DNA from: Castellaniella hirudinis
Lineage (GTDB): Bacteria; Pseudomonadota; Gammaproteobacteria; Burkholderiales; Burkholderiaceae_B
Assembly (NCBI RefSeq): GCF_042651965.1
Contig: NZ_JBHSDY010000012.1
Coordinates: 27,615-91,614 of the forward strand
Length of the DNA: 64,000 bases
Direction of reading: 5' to 3'
A program made the translations under genes and the position numbers. The notes beneath the pieces are model-generated. The model was not told where the DNA came from, made no database searches, and saw only the letters and a list, made by a program, of their open reading frames with translations. The first letter of the stretch is position 1. Each line of letters starts with the position of its first letter. Shown one piece after another: positions 26,901 to 35,136 of this stretch.

Positions 26901-28232
26901 ATGCCAAGCGACGCCGTACGTTCCCCTGATATGTCCAATCTGTGGATGCCCTTTACCGCAAACCGGCAATTCAAGGCGCATCCCCGCATGCTTGCCGCCG
27001 CCCAGGGCATGCACTACACCGCGGCGGACGGCCATCAGGTGCTGGACGGCACCTCCGGGCTCTGGTGCGTCAACGCCGGGCACGGCCGCCAGCCCATCAT
27101 CGACGCGATCAGCCGGCAGGCCGCGCATCTGGACTACGCGCCCAGCTTCCAGATCGGCCACGAAGACTCTTTCCGGGCGGCCTCCGACGTGGCCGCCCTG
27201 ATGCCCGCCGGCCTGGACCGGGTGTTCTTCACCAACTCGGGTTCCGAATCGGTCGATACGGCGCTCAAGATCGCGCTGGCCTATCACCGGGCGCGCGGCG
27301 AGGGCCAGCGGACCCGCCTGATCGGCCGCGAGCGCGGCTATCACGGCGTCGGTTTCGGCGGCATCTCGGTGGGCGGCATCTCGCCCAACCGCAAGGCGTT
27401 TTCCGGGGTGCTGCTGCCGGGGGTGGACCACCTGCCGCACACGCACGATCTGGAGCACAATGCCTTTTCGCGGGGCCAGCCGGCCTGGGGCGGCGAAGCC
27501 TATGCGGATGCGCTCGAACGCATCATCGCGCTGCACGACGCCTCGACGATCGCGGCGGTCATCGTCGAGCCGCTGGCCGGCTCCACCGGTGTGCTGCTGC
27601 CGCCCAAGGGCTACCTGGAACGGCTGCGGGCCATCACTGAAAAGCACGGCATTCTGCTGATCTTCGACGAAGTCATCACCGGTTTCGGCCGCCTGGGCGC
27701 AGCCACCGGCAGCGAATTCTTCGGCGTGACGCCTGACCTGATGACCCTGGCCAAGGGGATCAGCAACGCGGCGGTGCCGGCCGGCGCGGTCGCCGTGCGC
27801 CGCAGCGTGCACGACACCATCATCGAGGCCAGCGCCGCCGGCATCGAGTTCTTCCACGGCTATACCTATTCCGCCCACCCGCTGGCGACGGCGGCCATCC
27901 GCGCCACCCTGGGCATTTATCGTGACGAGGGCCTGTTCGATCGGGCGAAGTCACTGTCGCCCGCCTTCGAAAATGCCGCGCATGCGCTCAAGGGCAGCCC
28001 TCACGTCATCGACGTGCGCAATCTGGGGCTGGTGGCCGGCATCGAGCTGGCCCCCCGTCCGGGCGCGCCCGGCGCCCGGGCGGCCGAGGTGTTCGGCAAG
28101 TGCTTCGATCAAGGCGTGCTGGTTCGCTATACCGGCGACATCATCGCGATTTCGCCGCCGCTCATCATCGACGAGGCCCAGATCGGGCAGATTTTCGGCA
28201 CCTTGGCCGAGGTGCTGAAGACGGTGGATTGA
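26901..28232 (+). CDS. Beta-alanine (omega-amino acid):pyruvate aminotransferase
   Basis: Class III PLP aminotransferase of 443 residues that converts beta-alanine and pyruvate to malonate semialdehyde and alanine (BauA / OapT type). Recognised from SNLWMPFTANRQFKA at the start, NSGSESVDTALK, DEVITGFGRLGA and the PLP lysine in TLAKGISNAA (about residue 287). RBS GAGAGG precedes the ATG. The divergent MocR gene fits the usual bauR-less arrangement, and the product is the substrate of MmsA encoded 3 kb away. Related omega-amino acids such as taurine or GABA analogues are possible substrates. Confidence 0.92.
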   Translation: MPSDAVRSPDMSNLWMPFTANRQFKAHPRMLAAAQGMHYTAADGHQVLDGTSGLWCVNAGHGRQPIIDAISRQAAHLDYAPSFQIGHEDSFRAASDVAALMPAGLDRVFFTNSGSESVDTALKIALAYHRARGEGQRTRLIGRERGYHGVGFGGISVGGISPNRKAFSGVLLPGVDHLPHTHDLEHNAFSRGQPAWGGEAYADALERIIALHDASTIAAVIVEPLAGSTGVLLPPKGYLERLRAITEKHGILLIFDEVITGFGRLGAATGSEFFGVTPDLMTLAKGISNAAVPAGAVAVRRSVHDTIIEASAAGIEFFHGYTYSAHPLATAAIRATLGIYRDEGLFDRAKSLSPAFENAAHALKGSPHVIDVRNLGLVAGIELAPRPGAPGARAAEVFGKCFDQGVLVRYTGDIIAISPPLIIDEAQIGQIFGTLAEVLKTVD

Positions 28233-28254
28233 GTCTTCGGCGAGGGCTTCAACG

Positions 28255-28281
28255 AATGGGGCGGCATCGAGCCGCCCCATT
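28255..28281. terminator. Bidirectional hairpin terminator between the aminotransferase gene and iolB
   Basis: AATGGGGCGG and CCGCCCCATT are exact complements (10 bp) around a 7-base loop, in the 65-bp gap between convergent genes. The T/A ends give a short run on each strand. Confidence 0.7.
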
Positions 28282-28297
28282 GTGTGACCGCCAGGGA

Positions 28298-29110
28298 TCA
28301 GACCTTGGCAGGCGCGATCATCCATTCATGGGCGGGATCGTTCTTGAAGACCCAGTGACGCTCGGAACCCGCCATTACGTTCAGGTAATACAGGTCGTAC
28401 CCATGGGGCGCCACGCAGGGATGATATCCGCGCGGGACGGCGACCAGATCGTGGTTCTCGATCGACATGGTTTCGTCCAGGGACCGGTCATCCGTATAGA
28501 CTCTTTGGAAGGCGAAACCCTGGGACGGATTGATCCGGTGATAGTAGGTTTCTTCCAGCCGGGTTTCGTGGGGAACGTTGTCGGTGTCATGTTTGTGGGG
28601 CGGATAGCTCGAGGAATGGCCCGCAGGGGTGACCACCTCGACCACCAGCAGGCTTTCGGCCCTGGGGTCGTCCTGAGGCAGGATATCGCACACGAAGCGT
28701 TGGTTCGAGCCTTCGCCCCGCACGCTGCGCCGCATGGCCGCCGGGTCCAGGCACTGGGTCTTCTTCGCAGGGTTGCCGCGGGTGGAGCGGCAGAAGGCGA
28801 CCTCCGCGGAGGTGGCGGCCGTGATCCGGGCGCTTGCCCCGGTGGTGACATAGACCGCCGCAGGCGGGATTTCCTCGAAGACCGAAGCGCGCCGCCCCAG
28901 GCCCGTGAAGTGTTCGGCGCCGACCTGAATGTCGACGGTGCCGGTCAGCACGACGATGCAGAGCTCCCCGGCGCCCGCGTCGGCCAGGGTTGATTCGCCG
29001 GGCGACAGCCGTTGCGCCTGGAAGCCGACGTATTTCCAGCCGGCCTCTTCCGGGGTGATCGCGACGATGTCCTTTCCGGTCCGGGTCGCTTTGTGCAGGA
29101 GTGACTTCAT
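28298..29110 (-). CDS. iolB: 5-deoxy-glucuronate isomerase
   Basis: Isomerises 5-deoxy-D-glucuronate to 2-deoxy-5-keto-D-gluconate in inositol catabolism. The 270-residue bicupin has the family's SSYPPHKHD metal site, EETYYHRINPSQGFAFQRVY and the C-terminal MAGSERHWVFKNDPAHEWM. It is the last gene of a run that starts with an ABC importer and is 1 bp from the stop of iolC, so coupled. None of IolG, IolE or IolD, which would make its substrate from inositol, is in this window. Confidence 0.95.
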   Translation of the reverse strand: MKSLLHKATRTGKDIVAITPEEAGWKYVGFQAQRLSPGESTLADAGAGELCIVVLTGTVDIQVGAEHFTGLGRRASVFEEIPPAAVYVTTGASARITAATSAEVAFCRSTRGNPAKKTQCLDPAAMRRSVRGEGSNQRFVCDILPQDDPRAESLLVVEVVTPAGHSSSYPPHKHDTDNVPHETRLEETYYHRINPSQGFAFQRVYTDDRSLDETMSIENHDLVAVPRGYHPCVAPHGYDLYYLNVMAGSERHWVFKNDPAHEWMIAPAKV

Positions 29111-29111
29111 C

Positions 29112-31052
29112 TCAGTTTTCCTTGGTTGAGCGTCGGTTGTGCCAGGCTTCGATCAAGCGCGCGAAGTTCGCACTGGCGGCTTCGATGAAGCCCTGGTCGT
29201 CGATCCGCTTGTCCAGCCAGTCGGCGCCGGGCGACTGCCAGATGGAGCGCCCCACCATGAAACCTTTGACGATGGGGTGTGCGGCGTGCCTGAATGAGGT
29301 CGCGAGGTGTTCCAGAGGCTGGTTCAGGCCCAGCAGCACGACGCCGCGGCAGTACGGGTCCTGGGACTGGATCAAGGCATCGACCTTCGACCATGCCGAT
29401 GCGGCCATGGGGGTGAGCTTCCACCAGTCGGGCTTGATCCCCAGAGAATAAATCCGCGCGAGGCTGTCCAGCACGACGTCGTCGTGGGTTTCCGCCGTGA
29501 TCCGGTCCGCAGGGGGGATGATTTCCAGCAGCAGTTCGTGCCCGCTCCGGCGTGTCGCCTCCCAGAGTTCCTGCAGTCTTTCTTCCTGGGCTTCAAGCAG
29601 GGGGGCGGCATCGCCGGGGTGGTAGCTGACCAGGCACTTGACGGTCTGCTCCAGCGGCCAGTCCGCCAGCAGGGAGGCCACAGAGGTCGCATGGTCGAAT
29701 TTGAGCGGACGGGACATTTGTTTTTCGACGGGCCGGCCCAGCCACCAGCCCCGGCCGGTGATGGCGCACAGCGTGTCGCCGCCTTGCTCGCCCCCGTCCA
29801 GCAGGACGCCGACGCGCCCCTGCAACTGGTATTTTTCCTCGGCGTGCTCCACGGCGGTGACCAGCATTTGCTTCAGGCGCTGCACTTCGGCCAGGCCTGC
29901 GCCATGGGCCTGCGCGAGGTCCATGAATTGCTGCCGGTGGTCAAACGCCAGCACGTTCAATTCGTCCCAGCGCTTGCGCTGGGCGGTGGTCCGGTGGAGA
30001 TGGTCCAGATAATCGTAGTCGATGTCCTTGCCGTCGCGGGCGAGCCAGTATGCCAGCTCGGTCTGGGTCGGCATGGCGGGGGCGCAGGCATGGCGGCTGA
30101 CCACGATCGCGCCGCAGGCATTGGCGATCCGGGCGGCGTCGGCGAAATCCTGTCCGCGCAGAATGCCCGTCAGCAGGCCTGAGGCGAAGGCGTCGCCTGC
30201 ACCCAGCACGTTCAGGACCTTGATCTTTTCACCACGATAGCGCGTGGCGTCTTCGATCCGCGCGGGGATCTCATCGGAAATCAGGCAGCAGCCGTCGGCG
30301 CCCAGTTTCACCACGAAATGCGCGTGAGTGATCTTGCGCAGGGCCTTGAGCGACCCGATCAGGTCGTGCGCGACGCCGCCTGCAATGAGGAATTCCTCCT
30401 CGGTGCCGATCAGCAGATCGAATTCGGGGATGATCTCCTGGAGGCTGCGAGACACGCCCTGGTCGGGCACATAGCGGTTTTCGCCTTCGCCGCGTCGGGT
30501 CAGTCCCCACAGCACGGGCCGGTAGTCGATGTCCAGGACCTTGAAGACACGATGCCGCCGCGCGTAGGCCAAGGCGCGCGTGGAAGCCTCGCGCACTTGC
30601 GGCTGGGACAGGTGTGTGCCGGTGATCAGCAGGGCGCGGCTGTCGGCGATGGCGGATTCCGAAATCAGCTCGGGGTCGATGGCCATGTCGGCGCAGTTTT
30701 CCCGATAGAACAGCAAGGGGAAGGTTTCGCGATCCTTGATGCCCAGCAGCACCAGGCCGGTCAGGCGCTCCCGGTCGACCTGGATCATTGAGGTGTCGCA
30801 CCCTTCGTTTGCCAGCGTTTCCACCAGGAAACGTCCCATCTGCTCGTCTCCTACGCGAGACAGCATGGCGGTTTTCAGCCCCAGCCGTGCACCGCCAAAG
30901 GCGATGTTGGCGGAACTGCCGCCGAGGTACTTGGAGAAACTGGCCACGTCTTCCAGTCTGGCGCCGATCTGCTGGGCATAGAGATCAACGGCCAGCCTGC
31001 CCAGGCAGATCAGGTCGAACTTCCTGCCTTCCTCGATACTGAAAATAGTCAT
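29112..31052 (-). CDS. iolC: 5-dehydro-2-deoxygluconokinase fused to DUF2090 aldolase-like domain
   Basis: A 646-residue two-domain protein. Residues 1-330 are a PfkB kinase (GGSSANIAFGGARLGLKT near 50 and NVLGAGDAFASG with the catalytic Asp near 285) that phosphorylates 2-deoxy-5-keto-gluconate. Residues 345-640 are DUF2090, a TIM-barrel likely replacing IolJ, which splits the product to dihydroxyacetone phosphate and malonate semialdehyde; KCLVSYHPGD contains a candidate Schiff-base lysine. This fusion is known from proteobacterial iol clusters. Kinase call is firm, aldolase role is family-level inference. Confidence 0.92.
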   Translation of the reverse strand: MTIFSIEEGRKFDLICLGRLAVDLYAQQIGARLEDVASFSKYLGGSSANIAFGGARLGLKTAMLSRVGDEQMGRFLVETLANEGCDTSMIQVDRERLTGLVLLGIKDRETFPLLFYRENCADMAIDPELISESAIADSRALLITGTHLSQPQVREASTRALAYARRHRVFKVLDIDYRPVLWGLTRRGEGENRYVPDQGVSRSLQEIIPEFDLLIGTEEEFLIAGGVAHDLIGSLKALRKITHAHFVVKLGADGCCLISDEIPARIEDATRYRGEKIKVLNVLGAGDAFASGLLTGILRGQDFADAARIANACGAIVVSRHACAPAMPTQTELAYWLARDGKDIDYDYLDHLHRTTAQRKRWDELNVLAFDHRQQFMDLAQAHGAGLAEVQRLKQMLVTAVEHAEEKYQLQGRVGVLLDGGEQGGDTLCAITGRGWWLGRPVEKQMSRPLKFDHATSVASLLADWPLEQTVKCLVSYHPGDAAPLLEAQEERLQELWEATRRSGHELLLEIIPPADRITAETHDDVVLDSLARIYSLGIKPDWWKLTPMAASAWSKVDALIQSQDPYCRGVVLLGLNQPLEHLATSFRHAAHPIVKGFMVGRSIWQSPGADWLDKRIDDQGFIEAASANFARLIEAWHNRRSTKEN

Positions 31053-31101
31053 CTGAACTTCCGGAAAATACGACGGCCGGCGTGCCGCCGGCCTGTAGAA
31101 A

Positions 31102-31905
31102 TTACTTGGCGGGCGCCATGTCCATCAGGTCCGCCGGCAGGTCGACGTTCAGGTGGCTCTTGTAGATCGCGTTGAGCTTCCCGTTCTGGAAATTCTTCTG
31201 GGCCCAGTCGTCCAGGAAGGCCTTGAACTCGGGGTTGCCCTTGCGCAGGCCGACGCCCAGCGCATAGTTCTTCATCAGGAACTTGATCTCGAAATGGCGG
31301 TCCGGCGCCTTGTCCTTGAGGGTCTGGATCACCGCGGTCGAGTTGGCGAGAATATCTGCCTGCCCGCTCAGGACGGCCGTGACGGCCGTCGCGTCGTCGT
31401 CGAATTTCATGATCTTCGCGTCCTTGGTGTTGGCCGAGAGGATCGCATCACCCTGGGAGCCGCGCACGCTGGCGACCTTCTGGTCCTTGAGGTCGGCGTA
31501 GTCCTTGATCTTCGCGTCCTGGGGAGCCGCCACCGCCTGCGCGAGGACCGAGTAGGGCTTGGAGAAGTCGATGACCTTCATGCGTTCTTCGGTGATCGAC
31601 AAGGTGGAGATGATGACGTCAGCCTTGTTGGTCAGCAGGAACGGGATCCGGTTGGGCGTCGTGGTGCGGACCACCTCGAGTTCGACGCCCAGGTCCTGGG
31701 CGAGCAGTTTGGCCGCTTCGATGTCCGAGCCCGCGGGTTGCTGGTTCTGATCCAGCAAGCCGAATGGGGGCAGGCCGAGGTCGATCGCCACGCGCAGCTT
31801 GCCCGCGGCCTTCACGTCGTCCAGCGTGTCGGCGACCGCCGGCTGCAGCGCCATGGCGCAACTGGCGGCGACGAACACCATGCCCGCGATTTTTTTCAGA
31901 TTCAT
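31102..31905 (-). CDS. ABC transporter periplasmic substrate-binding protein (amino-acid family)
   Basis: A 267-residue solute-binding protein of the HisJ/GlnH family with a signal peptide (MNLKKIAGMVFVAASCAMA). Mature part has AGKLRVAIDLGLPPFG, the STLSITEERMKVIDFSKPY hinge and VRGSQGDAI. The ATG used gives the clean signal peptide; an upstream start 10 codons earlier is less likely. Between the ATPase and iolC genes. Family members bind polar amino acids, but here the operon suggests a carbohydrate acid or a cyclitol derivative. Confidence 0.9.
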   Translation of the reverse strand: MNLKKIAGMVFVAASCAMALQPAVADTLDDVKAAGKLRVAIDLGLPPFGLLDQNQQPAGSDIEAAKLLAQDLGVELEVVRTTTPNRIPFLLTNKADVIISTLSITEERMKVIDFSKPYSVLAQAVAAPQDAKIKDYADLKDQKVASVRGSQGDAILSANTKDAKIMKFDDDATAVTAVLSGQADILANSTAVIQTLKDKAPDRHFEIKFLMKNYALGVGLRKGNPEFKAFLDDWAQKNFQNGKLNAIYKSHLNVDLPADLMDMAPAK

Positions 31906-31924
31906 GCCTACTCTCCAGAAGAAT

Positions 31925-32653
31925 TCAGAGCCCATTGCTGATGAAGGCTTGCAGCTCTTTTGTTTGAGGCGATTGCAGAAGCGTTCGCCCGCCGATTTCC
32001 CATACCTTGCCCTGGTGCATATAGATGATGATGTCTGCGATCTTCTGCGCGAACGCCATCTCGTGCGTCACCATGATCATGGTCATGCCTTTCTTTGCGA
32101 GGCCTTCCATCACCTTCAGGACTTCGCCCGTCAGTTGCGGATCCAGCGCGGAAGTCACTTCGTCGAACAGCATCAGGCTGGGGTGCATCGCCAGCGAGCG
32201 TGCGATGGCGACGCGCTGCTGCTGTCCGCCCGAAAGCTCTTCGGGGTATGAATGCGTCTTTTCCCGCAGACCTACCTGGTCGAGGACTTCTGCAGCGACC
32301 TCGTTGGCCTGCGCCCGTCCCATCTTCTTGACCGAGGTCAGCGCCAGGGTGATGTTGCGCTGGACCGTCAGGTGGGGGAACAGGTTGTAGCCCTGGAATA
32401 CGATGCCGATGTCCTTGCGCAGCGTGAGCAGGTCGACGTGGGGGTCGCTGACCACGTGGCCGCATGCCGTGATCCGGCCCTGGTCGATGGTTTCCAGGCG
32501 GTCGATGCAGCGCAGGGCCGTGCTTTTCCCAGAGCCGCTCTGGCCGATGATGGCGACGACTTGTCCCTTCTCGACGGAGAACGAAACGCCGTTCAGGACG
32601 GTATTGGCGCCGAATCTCTTGTGTACGTCCTGCAGTTCAACGACGGCCGACAT
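31925..32653 (-). CDS. ABC transporter ATP-binding protein (amino-acid family)
   Basis: A 242-residue ATPase with Walker A GQSGSGKST (about residues 36-44), Q-loop in GIVFQGYNLFPH, signature LSGGQQQRVAIARSLA and Walker B LMLFDEVTSALDP. In the signature helix and D-loop it matches the GlnQ/HisP type except DEVTSALDP. Its first codons overlap the end of the preceding permease gene by 17 bp. Provides energy for the two permeases upstream. Confidence 0.95.
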   Translation of the reverse strand: MSAVVELQDVHKRFGANTVLNGVSFSVEKGQVVAIIGQSGSGKSTALRCIDRLETIDQGRITACGHVVSDPHVDLLTLRKDIGIVFQGYNLFPHLTVQRNITLALTSVKKMGRAQANEVAAEVLDQVGLREKTHSYPEELSGGQQQRVAIARSLAMHPSLMLFDEVTSALDPQLTGEVLKVMEGLAKKGMTMIMVTHEMAFAQKIADIIIYMHQGKVWEIGGRTLLQSPQTKELQAFISNGL

Positions 32654-33287
32654 GTAGTTTCCTTTCTAGCTTTCTGCTGAAGGCGGAAAGCGGGTAGCAC
32701 ATCAGAAAATAGAGTCCGGCGACCAGGAAATAGACGATCCCGGGCTCGAAAATTGTGTTGTTGACCAGTTGGCCCGCACGCACCAGTTCGACGAAGCCGA
32801 TGACGGAGGCCAGCGACGAGTTCTTGATCAACTGCACGGTGAAGCCGACCGTGGGCGGCGTGGCGATCCGCAAGGCCTGGGGCAGGATCACCCGCAGCAT
32901 GCGCACGGACCGGCTCAGCGCCAGGCATTCGGCCGCTTCCCACTGGTTCTTCGGCACGGAGCGCAGGCAACTGCCCCAGATCTCGCCCAGGTGGGCGCCC
33001 GCATAGAGCGACAGCGAGATCGATGCGGCGACGATCCCCGGCAGGTTCCAGCCGAGGATCGACAGCCCGAAGAACGACAGGAACATGATGACCAGCAGCG
33101 GCGTGCCCTGGATCAACTGGATGTAGCTGCCTGCGAGCAGGCGCAGGAGACGGCTCCGGGAAAGGGTGCTGAGCGCGATCGCCAGGCCCAGGGCGCCGCC
33201 GCCGATCAGTGCGATGAGGGACAGCATCACCGTCCAGCCGGCGCCCTGGAGGATGATGTCGAGGTGGGTTTGTGTGAACGCGTTCAT
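32637..33287 (-). CDS. ABC transporter permease (amino-acid family, HisM/GlnP type) 2
   Basis: A 216-residue inner-membrane permease with about five hydrophobic segments and the EAA-like loop EAAECLALSRSVRMLRVILPQALRIA (seen at about residues 137-162, in parts). Starts MNAFTQTHLD. Overlaps the ATPase gene by 17 bp and is 10 bp after the first permease gene, so it is one operon. The pair of permeases forms the heterodimeric channel. Confidence 0.93.
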   Translation of the reverse strand: MNAFTQTHLDIILQGAGWTVMLSLIALIGGGALGLAIALSTLSRSRLLRLLAGSYIQLIQGTPLLVIMFLSFFGLSILGWNLPGIVAASISLSLYAGAHLGEIWGSCLRSVPKNQWEAAECLALSRSVRMLRVILPQALRIATPPTVGFTVQLIKNSSLASVIGFVELVRAGQLVNNTIFEPGIVYFLVAGLYFLMCYPLSAFSRKLERKLHVGRR

Positions 33288-33297
33288 CGTGGCCGCC

Positions 33298-33978
33298 TTA
33301 GATCGAGGTGCCCAGCCGGCGACGGCGGGTGAAGAGGACCAGGCCCAGCAGCCAGAGGCCGAAGCGCATGCAGAACGCCAGGATCAGGTAGAACAGCGCG
33401 ATGACGGTGTAGGTTTCGAACGAGCGGAACGTTTCGGACTGGATCTGCCCGGCGATGCCGGTCAGTTCGTCGACCGAGATCTGGGAGGTCAGCGAGGACG
33501 CCAGCATCAGGAGCACGAACTGGCCGCACAGGGCCGGGTAGACCTTTTCGATCGCGGGCGTCAGGATGACGTGCCAGTAGACCTGGGCCTTGTTCAGACC
33601 CAGGCACTCTGCGGCTTCGATCTGGCCGACATGCACGGACTGGATGCCGGCGCGGATGACTTCACTGGCGTAGGCGGTGAGATTCATGCCCAGGGCGATC
33701 ACGGCGGCCGTCAGGGCGGAGATCTTCCATCCCAGGCTGGGAAAGACGAAGAACACGACAAAGAGCTGCACCAGCAGGGGCGTGTTCCGGATCAGCTCGA
33801 CGTAGATGCGGCACGGGATCGTGACCCAGCTCTTGCTGTCCAGGCCGATGGCCACCAGGGTGCCGAAGACGAAGCCCAGCACCGTCGTGGCAATCGAGAG
33901 TTGCGTCGTCAGCCAGAGCCCGTCTAGAAAGGCATGCCAGTGCGGCAGGAGACTTGCGAAATCAAAGCTGTAAGTCAT
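33298..33978 (-). CDS. ABC transporter permease (amino-acid family) 1
   Basis: A 226-residue permease starting MTYSFDFASLL, with several membrane helices and the loop EAAECLGLNKAQVYWHVIL. The ATG nearest the conserved start is used; one seven codons upstream is possible. It is the first gene of the six-gene run permease-permease-ATPase-binding protein-iolC-iolB, transcribed away from the RpiR gene. Confidence 0.92.
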   Translation of the reverse strand: MTYSFDFASLLPHWHAFLDGLWLTTQLSIATTVLGFVFGTLVAIGLDSKSWVTIPCRIYVELIRNTPLLVQLFVVFFVFPSLGWKISALTAAVIALGMNLTAYASEVIRAGIQSVHVGQIEAAECLGLNKAQVYWHVILTPAIEKVYPALCGQFVLLMLASSLTSQISVDELTGIAGQIQSETFRSFETYTVIALFYLILAFCMRFGLWLLGLVLFTRRRRLGTSI

Positions 33979-34076
33979 CAATCCGGGTCCAGGATGCAAG
34001 TGTTGCGCGTCGAGCCCCGGGACTGGCGTGTGTCGATCCTCCTGGGGCAGGTGGGACTTTAGAAGGAATGGAAATT

Positions 34077-34106
34077 AAATTCTATTAGTGTAATCACTTA
34101 GAATTT
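34077..34106. promoter_or_regulatory. Palindromic operator upstream of the ABC-iol operon
   Basis: AAATTCTA and TAGAATTT are exact inverted repeats at the ends of a 30-bp element, with AGTG and CACT inside. It stands out as AT-rich in GC-rich surroundings, between the divergent permease and rpiR genes, and further TTCTATT-like half-sites flank it. Very likely the binding site of the adjacent RpiR-type regulator. Confidence 0.65.
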
Positions 34107-34218
34107 ATGTTCTATTCGGGGCGTACAATCGGGCTGCCTCCCGGCGTGGCAGGCGGCGTCGATTCTGTCCGTCCGGGCCGTTGCGCCAGAATCGTTCAAC
34201 TCAACACATAGGGCAGCC

Positions 34219-35106
34219 ATGGCAAGCGACGATGCGTACACTTCGATGTCCGGGCCGGATTCCGCTCCACGCGGCGATGTCGAGGCCTTGCTGGAAACGA
34301 TCTCCCGCGATTATTCGAACCTGAGCCGGCAGTTGGCGAAGATCGCCGTCTTCATCGAGAAGAATCACGAGTCGCTCGGACTGTGCAAGATCAAGGACAT
34401 CGCCGAACGCTGCGACGTCCAGCCTTCGGCGGTGATCCGTTTCGCCCACCGCTTCGGCTTCGATGGCTTTTCGGACATGCAGGCGATCTTCAAGGCGCGG
34501 CTCAGCCGCAAGGTCGCGCTCGAGACGCCGTACCAGGACCGGATCCGCGAGGTCCTGAACACGCGCCAGGGGGCCTTCGGCTGCGGCGAGATCATCCGCC
34601 AGTCGACCCAGCGGTCCGCCGAAGAACTGCTCGCGCTGGGTTCGGAGCCCAACCTCAAAGAGATCGAGGCGGTGGTGGCGCGGTTGGTGGCGTCGGAAAA
34701 GATCTGGATCGCCGGAATGCGGCGCACCTATCCGGTCGCCTCCTATCTGACCTATGCCCTGCAGCACGTCCGTTCCAACGCGGTGCAGGTGACGAACACC
34801 GGCGGGATGTATCGCAGCCAGATCCGGTGCATGCAGAAAGAGGACGTCCTCATTCTGTTCAGCTACGAGCCCTATGCCGAGGAAACGCTGGACATCGCGC
34901 GGTTTGCGGCGGAACGGGGCGCGGCGATCGTCGCCGTGACGGATAGCCAGATGGGGCCGTACGCACAGTTGGCCGACTACCTGCTGCTGATCCGGGAGCA
35001 GCCCGTCTTCGGGTTCCGCTCTCTGGTCAGTTCGATGGCGCTCGCGCACGCCATCTTCGTGACGTTCGCGTACCGGGCCGAACTGGCCGGAGAAGGGCGC
35101 GTGTGA
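34219..35106 (+). CDS. RpiR-family regulator (HTH plus SIS domain), probable regulator of the ABC-iolCB operon
   Basis: A 295-residue RpiR/MurR protein: helix-turn-helix at about residues 55-90 (CKIKDIAERCDVQPSAVIRFAH in parts) and a SIS phosphosugar-binding domain (about 145-275) with IWIAGMRRTYPVASYL and ILFSYEPYAEETLDIA. Divergent from the ABC-iol operon across a palindromic operator. RpiR proteins named IolR govern inositol genes in several proteobacteria, and the likely inducer is a 2-deoxy-5-keto-gluconate-type phosphate; this is inferred from context. Confidence 0.88.
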   Translation: MASDDAYTSMSGPDSAPRGDVEALLETISRDYSNLSRQLAKIAVFIEKNHESLGLCKIKDIAERCDVQPSAVIRFAHRFGFDGFSDMQAIFKARLSRKVALETPYQDRIREVLNTRQGAFGCGEIIRQSTQRSAEELLALGSEPNLKEIEAVVARLVASEKIWIAGMRRTYPVASYLTYALQHVRSNAVQVTNTGGMYRSQIRCMQKEDVLILFSYEPYAEETLDIARFAAERGAAIVAVTDSQMGPYAQLADYLLLIREQPVFGFRSLVSSMALAHAIFVTFAYRAELAGEGRV

Positions 35107-35136
35107 GGCGGTGTTCCTGATTCCGCCGCGACGGCC

